Assembly (NCBI GenBank): GCA_010645155.1
Contig: CM021317.1
Location: forward strand, 1,203,181 to 1,267,180
Reading direction: 5' to 3'
DNA from: Tigriopus japonicus
Taxonomy: Eukaryota > Arthropoda > Copepoda > Harpacticoida > Harpacticidae
Length of the DNA: 64,000 nucleotides
The position numbers were made by a program, and so were the translations under genes. The notes below the pieces were generated by a model. The model did no database searches. It saw only the letters and a program-made list of their open reading frames with translations, and was not told the origin of the DNA. Within the stretch, counting starts at the first letter, position 1, and every line of letters begins with the position of its first letter. Shown piece after piece: positions 53,965-64,000 of the stretch.

Positions 53965-55883
53965 ATGGCGTGTCTTTTAGACCTACCCGAGGAGGTCTTG
54001 ATCGTCTTGGGGACGTATTTGAGTGGACCGGATCTGCTCCGATTCAGTCAGGGATGTTCCAGACTCTGGCACGTGTTCCATAACGATTTCATGTGGTCAC
54101 GTGTGCTCACCCTCGACAAATATACCAAACACAAGGCGTTCCAAAAGTTTGCCGCCACCGCCAATCCTCCATGTGTGGAGAAACTCAGTTATATCCTTCA
54201 TTCTCGAGTTCGTCGTCGATGGCAAAAGGGTCTTTATTCTCAGGTGAACTTGCCTTTGAGTGATCGGACCAAGTATGGGAATGATGATCGGTATCTGGTT
54301 CGAATCACGCGAGAACAATCCGATTCGTGGACGGCGCAAGTGTTTGATATTTCTGCGCCGGGTTTGCGTCTCCTCATTAGTAAGAAGTTGGCCATGGCTT
54401 TGAAAACGGATTTCCTGTTGCAATTGAACTCGATCCTCGTGGCCAAACATACTGCTTTGCTTTGCTTTTCCGGTGAAGGCAACGATGCTCCCCAAGAACT
54501 CATTGCTTTCGATCTTTTAGATCAGTTCAAGGAATTGTGGCGAGAGAGTATCACGGATTGGGGACACTTGAAATTGCCCACTCTTTTCGGGGATGGGGTG
54601 TATAAGTTGAATTTACTCACGGACAAGATCGAGATCTATGATGTGAGAACGTTCAAGTTGCATCATTCCGTTCCTTTGGTGGAGGAAATGCGATATCCAC
54701 AGGGTGAAATTTCGGGTAGGTTCTTTCAGCTCATATTGGGGGACTCTTCAATTGAATGAGTAATTTGTCATGGAAATGGGCTTGTGGGCTTGACTTTTAC
54801 AGACAAAAATCAGCATTAAGCTAATAATGCGTAACATGTGGCTCAAATATCGTATTTCTTGTAGAAAATAACTTACACTTGTCAAACATATGTAAGGGAT
54901 GATGCACTACAGGCCTGCAACAGAATATGTCACGTTCTTTCGATAAATCTGCATTCACGAAAAAGTCAAATTTATTCACCCTTCAATGAGAAAACGTGTT
55001 TCTTTTGAGGTTGTCAACGAGATAAATTTCACAATCAAAACCAGACTACTTTTCCACTCCAATTTATAACTTTTTTTTTTTCATCATTAATTTATGATTA
55101 ACTACAGGTTTCTTTAGAGATCACCTTAAATGAGAATGAGTAGGTGAAGGAAATCATGCCAATTTTGATTTTTTGAGCTCTGCAAGCTGTCTACTCACAA
55201 GCAAAGATTCACATTTACTTCCAGGAGATGGCAAGCATCTCGTCATTCCCGGACATATCATGGCCAGTAATGCACCCATCATCAGCGTTTGGAACATTCG
55301 AACCAGTGTCCAACGTTTCCTGCAAGCTGATCGTGTGTTCTGTCCATTTCGATATTTCGAAAAAACCGCCATCAAACAAGATCGCGTGTTTGCCCTGCTT
55401 AATCGTCGTTCCATGTTCATTTGGGACGCCAATAATGGAGCTTGTCTGTCAGAGGTCAATCTCTCCAATGCAAGACCGGGCGAGAAAAATCCCGGATTCT
55501 TGTTCTTGAGCGTGTCCAACGCTCTGGTTGCCACTATTCATGACTCCAATTCATCCGTGAGCATATTCGACACCAGGGGTGGTTTGAAGACCGTTTTGGA
55601 ACCGTTCCATCCCCATTTTAACCCTTTGGACTGTGAGGTCTGTGATGTGATCTTCACGGAACATTGTCTGGTGGTCCGATTTCTGGTCAGGAAGCAAGCC
55701 AAGTATCATGTGGCTCTGTATCCTTTGAATCTTGGACCAGAATCGTCGCTCATGGAACGCCAAGCACCCGTTTTGTTTCCCTTGCAAACGGCGGAGGCGT
55801 TGTTTTTGCCCAATTTGGCGGCCACACCCACAAAGTTACTTCATTTTGCTGGGCAAACGCTCAAGATTTTGGACTTCATGTGA
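53965..55883 (+). CDS. F-box protein with beta-propeller-like C-terminal part
   Basis: Exons 53965-54715 and 55225-55883 (phase 1) give 469 residues. The N-terminal F-box at about 4-45 (LLDLPEEVLIVLGTYLSGPD, then a conserved FMWSRVL) would bind Skp1 in an SCF ubiquitin ligase. The remainder has repeated short blocks ending in hydrophobic-D/N patterns (SVWNIRTSV, FIWDANNGACLSEV, SIFDTRGG) like degenerate WD repeats, probably the substrate-binding propeller. I cannot assign it to a named FBXW family. It follows B4GALT7 by 79 bp. AATAAA at 56018-56023 is the likely polyadenylation signal. Confidence 0.8.
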
Positions 55884-56950
55884 AGCTTGAAGATTGGTTG
55901 GCTGAGTTGATTCTTGGTTGAAAACCGTTTTTGAACGTTACCCAAAGGTCAGAGCATCAAGATTCTGTCCAGTGTCAGAAATGTCATTTATATACTCGTT
56001 ATGTGAGAAAATATTTGAATAAATATATGATTGAAAATTCAAGTGGAATTTCTCATTTCTAATCAGTTGCGTGTAGGTCAATGTTAAGATTTAAATGATG
56101 AATTCTAGTTATGGTTCGATTAATAACAATTTGTGGTGGCGCTGCTCAAAAGGTTAAGACAGGAAAAGTAGTAACATTTTAAACTACGACAATTCTTGAG
56201 CAACAATTTAATCCTCTTAGTCTGCAATCCTTACCAAAGCTCTTGAGCAAATGGTTGGTTTTTGGAACGAGAAGTCGTCGGCAAACACATCTTTTTGAAG
56301 TTCTGTGTTTTTTGGAGCAAAATCAATATGCAGACCTTAATGTTAAAAGAAAAACATCAGGTAGAAATTGAGACAGTTTGACGAGTCATACTGAGACCCA
56401 GTGTTGAGTTTCTTTTTATTTCAAAAGGAGCTTGATGAATTCTGAGTGAGACGAGATCAAGTTGTGGTGCGATAGTAGTGAACTAAAATCTTTCCTTCCT
56501 TGACCAGTCAGCCAAATTCACTCGATTATTAGTGGATCTCGTTTTCTAGACGGGGTTTGGTTTGGGTGGGACAGAGGAAAGTTCTTGTACAGATGGTTGA
56601 TAGCCATTTCTTCAAGCAGATGCACAGCCATCTAGTTGGGGTGGGGGTGAAAAAGAACTATTTTTTCGTCTCTTTTCAGTAGCATTTGGCGTGGGGGAAT
56701 GGAGGGTGGTGGTTGGGGGTGGTGTAAATTCAGTCGGAAGGATTAGTAAACGGGCTAATCGACTTTTATTCCTTGAAGAAGGGGTGGGCTTCTTTGAACA
56801 CAGATGTTCTGAGGCCCCTCCAGAATGTGCTTGTTTCACACGTCAAAATCAGGTCTGAGAAGAAGTCAAATACGCGAATATATATTTTTAAAATAAAAGA
56901 AGGGAGACGATTTTCCTTGTGTGTGTAAGAGTCGATCTGCAGACAGACAA
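55884..56950. other. Convergent 3' region of the F-box gene and Elongin B
   Basis: No gene is seen. It contains the two 3' UTRs and a probable Elongin B polyadenylation signal at 56765-56770 (AATAAA on the minus strand). Confidence 0.55.
56018..56023 (+). terminator. Polyadenylation signal for the F-box gene
   Basis: AATAAA about 135 nt after the stop codon. Confidence 0.5.
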
Positions 56951-58151
56951 CTAAGCAATGGCCGTCTCCTGAGCTGCAGATTCTTGGCCGGGTTTCATGA
57001 CGTCAGGCAACTCAGGTGGGGAGGAATAGGGCGTTTTCTCGAGATCCTCCCAGCTGCCGTTCTCTTGGAAAGCCAAGCCCACTTCAGCCGGACTTTGTGC
57101 TTTGGCCATGGTCGAGGTCAGGCCGTAATCCGACAGAGTTCGCTCGTCCTTCATGATCTAATCGAAAGAAGAAGAAAAATTAATAATGATGAAATGATTC
57201 CAAACTTTGATAGGTATATAGGTTTGAACATCGTATGGTATTTCAATCGGAATGAAGCTGATGAATGAGCCTTTTTGGTTATGAAGAATCCTCACAAAAG
57301 CTTGAGAAAATTCCAACTCCTTTTCGTTTATTGTCGTAATCTTAAAGAACAGACGCTATTTTTGAGCGCAACATATCATTTCATCCCACCGGAAACAGTT
57401 ACGTTGTACTTAATCAGGCATTTAGTGGTGTATTTTCTTCGGTCTTTTGTTAAACTGGTGGTTGCCAATTTGGAACGAGTTTGGCTTTTGTACTTTGTTT
57501 CTTTGACAATCATATTGATTTCGTAACTGTTTTTTTTTCAAGAAGGAGAGGATTTGACAATCGAGAGGGGGAATAAAATAATTAAATGTGATGGAAATCG
57601 TTTTTCGAAGAAGGAAATGTCTTTGGGTCAATTTTACAGGACGATTGAAATTGAACATGAGACGTTTCCACCATAACAAATCTCTCAATAAAGACTATTA
57701 CTATTATGTTAACAAGTTAAAGGGATCAAATATCAACATTGACACATAGGATGGGTCAATTGGGTAAGGTTGGTCCAGAATCGTTTGCCTTTCCAATCAG
57801 GCTGGACCCGTCAATATTCCTTGTTCTTTTCCACAAATCAAAATAGTCCTGGCAATCAAACCACTACATATTGAAGCGGGTCAAAAATTGACTACAAAAG
57901 TCTATGGCACCAACCTCATATCCGAATTGAAACCGGAAAATAACGGAGCCACATTGTGCAGCAAAACCCTAACTCCTCTTAATTGATATTAATTCACTTA
58001 CGACATCCTCTCGGTTGTAGAGCCTCTGTTGGTTGGGCGGTTTCTTGGTGATGCCCTCAATCATTCTCTTGAGGTCCAAAACGGTGGTGGTTTCCTTGGC
58101 ATCCAAGAACATGGTCGTTTTCCGACGGCGAATCATCAGGAACACATCCAT
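56951..58151 (-). CDS. ELOB: Elongin B
   Basis: Exons 58151-58002 and 57157-56951 (phase 0) give 118 residues, the same length as human Elongin B. The ubiquitin-like fold starts [20 protein letters not shown] and includes [13 protein letters not shown]; the C-terminal tail has [14 protein letters not shown], which contacts SOCS-box partners. Elongin B pairs with Elongin C in the elongin transcription factor and in Cul2/Cul5 ubiquitin ligases. At the exon junction the protein seems one residue longer than the human loop. The start is the first ATG and equals the family start. The intron 57158-58001 holds nothing else recognisable. Confidence 0.95.
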
Positions 58152-59202
58152 GCTGATTGGATGGATTGGTAGCTGGCTGAGAATAAGATCAACAACGGCC
58201 TACACCACCCAAAAATCAACCCGATCGATCCGTCAAAGGCAGGCGGGATCACACACCTACACTTCCGGTTTTGGAAAGGGGTGCGAAGGAGGCGGGGATG
58301 GGCTTCTTTTTCGAGTTGGAATGGGTTGGGATCCTTGACGGAGTGCCTCACACTCACTTTCCAGTTGTACTCCTAATCAGCGTGACTTATATCTTATGGA
58401 GTGTGGTCAAACCATACGTCACGTTTCATGAACAAGGAGCTCACTTTAGAAAAATATCGTGATATTTGTGGCAAAAAATCCTTTTTAACATAACATTACA
58501 GCAATATGTTGTCAGTTGTCGTAGATGTATTGCAAATGTTCGAGCATTTGCATTATTTTGCAAAGCAATCCATGGTCACTTTTAAACCGCCGTGTCGGTT
58601 TTCATTTGAGGACGATGACTACTACTGCAGACAGAAAGACACTAACTGCTGATACAGCTGGATATAGTTTAGCCTTTAGTCGACGTTCTTGCGTCTAGGT
58701 TGGGTTTTGCTTTTTGCGGCATGGTCACTTTCCCCAAGGGAATTCTATCAGCGAGCACAGCACTTGGCAACTGTTGAGGACGGTGGAATGACATGGAAAA
58801 TTAACCAAAATGTTAAGAGACGATTGAAACATTTTTTTATAGTAGCTTAAATGTATATTGGAAATAAATGTGTATCAAAAAGATGCTGACATATGTTTCA
58901 TGTTTACGACATACTTTAAAGACTTTCCAGTTTCTTTAGTACAATGGGATGAATCAGGCGGTAATCTGAATCTATAAGCGCCACAAGTTAGTTTTAGCAC
59001 TGAATTTCGCAAGTTGCTAAAACTTTTGAAAATGGATGGTAAACACGAAAAGCAAACACGAAACCTCGACTTTAGATGGTTTTTGAGTCCATGTTCTCCG
59101 CAACCTCTCCCAACAATGCTAGCACATGTATCAAAATAACAATAAAACCCAGTGTAATACTACAATCCCATCACCATTGTAAGATAACGTTTACACATCA
59201 CC
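58152..59202. other. Divergent promoter region of Elongin B and MTG1
   Basis: About 1.05 kb between the two starts with no other supported feature. Confidence 0.5.
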
Positions 59203-59580
59203 ATGAGTGCCCGTGCTAAAGAATGGGCGGCTCTAGCTCAAACTTTCAAGCAGACTTATCAGTTCCCAGTCAATGCTCGTCACAATTGGTTTCCGGGTCA
59301 CATGGCCCGTGGAATGCGGCAAATGCAATACGAAATTCGCAAAATGGATGTGATTATAGAAGTGCACGATGCCCGTATTCCTTTCACGGGTCGAAACGAT
59401 AGTTTCCGACGCTCAATCACGGGGAGATTACCCCACTTGTTGGTGTTGAACAAGTCAGATTTGGTGCCAAAACGAGACTGGAATGAGATCACCCAAGAAT
59501 TGAAAGCCCGCTCTCCGCATATCTATGACGTGGTCTACACCAATTGCAAGCAAGCTCAATCTTGCCCCGGTGTTAAATCG
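59203..59580 (+). CDS. MTG1: Mitochondrial ribosome-associated GTPase 1, first exon only
   Basis: The exon encodes 126 residues in phase 0 and ends at a GTAAGC donor. It has the family signature NWFPGHMARGMRQM, the VIIEVHDARIPFTGRN block, and LLVLNKSDL, the G4 motif that comes first in these circularly permuted GTPases; a possible G5 follows (VVYTNCK). MTG1 acts on the inner mitochondrial membrane in assembly of the large mitoribosomal subunit. The G1 (GxxNVGKSS), G2 and G3 motifs should lie downstream but are not found before the ubiquitin gene begins at about 62.9 kb. Either the next exons lie beyond the window across a long intron, or this is a truncated copy. Confidence 0.85.
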
Positions 59581-62500
59581 GTAAGCCATTGATTGGGCTT
59601 GAATTTGCCCGTGTAATTTCTTTGATGAATGCCAGATTCTTAAACAATCGGGCTAAAATATTTTTGGATATAGTTCATTTAGGTACATATTCATGTAGAA
59701 TGCTATGTCTTTTAAAAGTAAAGCACATTCGCTTTTGATTGCGTTCTATCTTTTGTAAGTTAATGGCGAGAACTTTTTTAATCCACAAAATGATGACTAT
59801 AAAAGTTCGTTATGAACCGAAAGAGCTTTCGGCTGAGATAAGGCAGACATGCACTATAAAGAATGGAGTTTGACAGCATTTTGGTCCACAACCTCAGAAA
59901 CTCAAGTTTTTGGATAAAAAATAGAACATTCCAACGTCGTACACGTGATCAATTTAAATTTCAAAGTGAATGATTTTTAGTAAGCTTCTTTCGGCTTCAG
60001 ATAAGCTCTCTTTTGGGCGAAACTTTCAGTTTCGGCCAAGCGCACTTTTGGTCCATCACTAATAAAAATGAAGCAAAACGTCTCTGATTTGTCGATGTGA
60101 TTTGCTGTCGCCAAAGAAAACAACGTTAGCCATGGTGGTAAAAGATTGATTTTCATATTTTGATGAAACATGGGCATCAACTATCCAAGTGCCATCCATT
60201 GTGTTCCTGCATGGTCAATGTATGTAGCGTTACTTTTAGGGCTCTGAGTACTGATATGTTTCGAGTTGGATTTTTGACTAAGTTTTGCCATTTTGGTTTT
60301 TAGGGTCAAAAAGATCACCACAACTAAACTTTTTAACACGCAGTAGATCTTATCTGCCATGAAATATGACAGCACTGTCAACTCGAAATCCATAAGTATT
60401 ATTACCAACGGAACTTGAATTCGAACTAGTTCGAGTGTTGCCACAGTGATCTCTGTTTAGGTCTTTTCAAAAAGTTCAATAGAACCTGCCATTTTGAACA
60501 GAAATAAACTTCGAGTTAAAAATGGCAGCACTCCCAACTCGAAACACATCACTAGCTCTGAGCCAACTTGACCTCAAGTTGCAACTTTTTAGCTCTAATG
60601 TCGCAATGATTTTTGTTACAAATTTCATTCGATTCAACAACAGTTGCAAGAAATGATATTTCATGACCTATGAATGTCACTTTTTGACAAAAATATCAAA
60701 TTTAGGTTTGTTGTTTCTCTAGTCTTTGCTCTTTGGTTTTCTCTAAGAACACAGTTTTGCTGGTACAACTTGTTCTTGAATTTAAAAAGTCCTATTAGTT
60801 CTTTGAAAAGGTCCTATAAGAGTGCGTGTAATATATTCAATCTGAACAATTTCTTGTAAGATCTATGCGATCCAGACAATAAAAAAGCCTGAAGTTGTTG
60901 CTTGTTTCGATAAAATTCACGCTCTAAATCAAGATTTGTGATTTTGAGCGATTATTTTCAACTATTTTGCTTATCATTCTGGAAATTTACAAGGTCCTCG
61001 CGCACATTTTGCTCTTTTGCAACTTCTAGCTTTGTCAACCTTTTTCGATTATTCTAAGGATTTCAGGAAAAAACGAGGTATTTCCTTACCTTAAAGAAAA
61101 TTGTGCCTGCGGGAAGATTGTATTTAAAAGCATTCCTTCCATCACAAAAATCCCGATAAGGAGCCCCTAGATGTCAAAATATGGCGTAAAATTGTGAATT
61201 TTCACCTTAACTCTGTTTTAATTTCCCCCGACTTTTTAAGCTCTATTATACCAACCCTTTTGTCGAAAAAAAAACCTTAGTAACTCTTTCGTTTTTCACC
61301 AATCACAAAGCCGTAAATACTTAATCCTCTGACGTCTTAGCGACGTTTGCACATAGTATTGATAAGCAAGGATACAAGCAAGATTTGTGATTAAATTGCC
61401 AAATTTAGGGAAGAGAAGTGAAAAATGTTTTGGGAAAGTCCAAGTTTCAATTCCACTTCAACGCTGACTTTTAGGTGCATGTGCTTACATCTTCAAATAA
61501 TGATGATTTTGGTTAACCAGCTTGGAGAATTGTCCAGATGTATATTTCAACGGAAAATGGCTCACACTTCTTTTTCCAGTTTCATGTTTGCAAACTGAAC
61601 TTTGGCTCGCTAGGGGGGTCTTCAGCATTCATGGAAATCATTCTCTAGCAGTTCTCAATGTTCCAAACAAATGCTTCATCTGAAATTTACGCTGTGTCTT
61701 GATCACGAGGATCAAAGTACGTCGACTAAAGGAAAAACGTGCGCAGTTTCAACCTTTGTTCATTATTGCAAAGTCGCACTTGGTCAATAAATAGTCGTCA
61801 TTTCAAAGGATAAAGACAGGCGTACTATGGCTTTTGTACTAAAAAGATTTTGATCAGTTCAGGAACATTAATGTTAACCTAAATAAAGATTTAGCTTGTC
61901 ACGTTTGATAGATTACACAAGGTTTATCATGTCCAAGTTAGAATATTCTAAGCCCTTAAAGATAACAAGTGGCTTAGAACTGTTAACGCTGGGCTTATTT
62001 CATCATGGCTAAATTCTTATGAAAGAAGCAACTTTTCTGAGAAACAAGGTCAAACGTAGAGCACTATTTTGCAATGAAGACCGATGCGGAAAAAAGGCTG
62101 AACGGATTGGATCGAAATAGGAAAGCCCCAAGTTCCAGAAGAAAGGCTCAGCTTGATCTTCGGGAAAGACACAAAAATGAGGTCAAGACCACCATTTCTT
62201 GTGACGATTGGGAGAACCTTGGAGCCAGTTTTTCTCTTGAAGCAAAATAGCCTTTGTCTCCCACGTAGTAACGGAAACTTCAGGCTCATTGAAGCGGTTC
62301 AAAGAAGCAAGCAAGCAGGCAGGCAACAGAAAGAAAGTCTCTTTGCGGTTGCTATGGTGAATTTAAGTCAGTTTCCTAAGGTTTTACGTTGAAACAATGT
62401 ACAGTGTTATATTGCATATGTATGATTTACATCATTTTGTATCCCTATTGAGTCATAAAGAAGATAGTAGAAGCATCACGTTTGTACTGGAACAAAAATA

Positions 62501-62860
62501 CTTGGTGAAACTGGCTTTGACGTACGGGTATTTCCTTTTTTTATGGCTTGGCGTCGTTGGCCCTCCAGAGTCCAGAACGTCATGATATCAGGGTTGCCAT
62601 CAAGGGCCATAAATGTTCCTAAAATTCGGGAAAAAAACCGAAGGAACATCTCGAAGAATGTCTACTTTTCTGAAAATATTCAAGAAATCTGCAAAAATAT
62701 AAAGGTTTCATAAAGAATGCCATAGTGCAACTCAAAAGTGAAGTGAAATGTGCCCATGTGACAGACAGAAGTGGCAACCCCTCTCAAAGTGATCTAGCCC
62801 CGCTCGCCGGACAGGACCGGCTTATGTGGAGCACCAATCACAGAGCCTCAATTTCGTTTG
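59581..62860. other. Stretch between MTG1 exon 1 and the ubiquitin gene
   Basis: No coding exon is supported, in particular no GTPase P-loop. It contains a relative of the 10680-10975 repeat (59810-60060); the rest is A/T-rich. Confidence 0.55.
59810..60060. repeat. Interspersed repeat, second copy
   Basis: Shares 'gaaccgaaagagctttcgg', 'gcagacatgcactataaaga' and a tail ending 'ttttggtccatcac' with 10680-10975 in the same order. Confidence 0.5.
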
Positions 62861-62899
62861 AGTATTTATAGGACGCCGCCGCAAAACAAAGGTTTCAGT
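62834..62899 (+). promoter_or_regulatory. Core promoter of the ubiquitin gene (CCAAT, TATA, Inr)
   Basis: CCAATCA at 62834, TATTTATA at 62863-62870 and the arthropod initiator TCAGT at 62895-62899. The spacing from TATA to the initiator A (34 bp) is close to the usual value. Confidence 0.65.
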
Positions 62900-62997
62900 A
62901 CCAAAAGAACTTCGCTGAGAAACACACCTAAGCATTCGTTCCCTTATCAATCGATATTTGAGATCGTTGTTCGTTGGGCGTCTTCTAGTGCCTTTAG

Positions 62998-64000
<1,003 letters not shown>

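Noticed and set aside
62641..62700. Heat-shock element upstream of the ubiquitin gene
   Set aside because: Only one good TTCnnGAA unit is present and the other half-sites are wrongly spaced.

Overview
The window is nuclear DNA from an animal, most likely an arthropod and probably a crustacean such as a copepod. The evidence is GT-AG introns, 5'-UTR introns, AATAAA signals, arthropod-type genes (a BTB plus four-psq pipsqueak protein, a RING1/Sce protein), a short TTAGG stretch, and many hAT-type miniature elements and retroelements. The species cannot be fixed from sequence alone. Exon structures below were built by hand; every spliced gene was checked for reading-phase continuity across its junctions.

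Layout. 0.3-3.8 kb: two convergent chromatin genes, psq (+) and the PRC1 E3 ligase Sce/RING1 (-), with almost abutting 3' ends. 5-29 kb: a tandem array of three SLC22-type organic cation/anion transporter genes, all on the minus strand and all with the same nine-exon plan, including a 34-nt micro-exon. Copies A (5070-11438) and B (12985-18755) are open. Copy C (21587-29145) is intact except for one in-frame TAG in exon 7. The large introns and spacers hold nested miniature transposons, foldback elements, LINE remnants, a tRNA-derived SINE and, inside intron 2 of copy C, a complete Ty3/gypsy (CsRn1-like) LTR retrotransposon (24321-28443) with identical LTRs and a 4-bp target duplication, itself inserted into an older LINE reverse-transcriptase remnant.

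29-34.4 kb is gene-poor, with a degenerate tRNA-Leu(TAA)-like sequence and repeats. 34.4-43.6 kb: a transgelin gene with a 7.1-kb first intron that carries a 987-bp hAT-type element. 44-58 kb is gene-dense: NUDT1/MTH1, TRMT6, MRPL42, FKBP12, B4GALT7, an unrecognised F-box protein, and Elongin B. Two same-strand neighbours here (TRMT6>NUDT1 and B4GALT7>F-box) are only 178 and 79 bp apart, with AATAAA in or next to the gap and an AG acceptor-like site about 10 nt before the downstream ATG, an arrangement that suggests trans-spliced operons. 59.2 kb: the first exon of the circularly permuted GTPase MTG1, whose remaining exons are not found. 62.8-64 kb: a ubiquitin gene (probably polyubiquitin) with a TATA/Inr promoter and a 5'-UTR intron, cut by the window end.

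The cellular genes are mostly housekeeping: chromatin silencing, membrane transport, nucleotide-pool sanitation, tRNA m1A58 methylation, mitochondrial translation, proteoglycan linker synthesis and ubiquitin pathways. Nothing indicates a new protein machine. The most unusual material is the nested mobile-element structure of the SLC22 array and the operon-like gene pairs.
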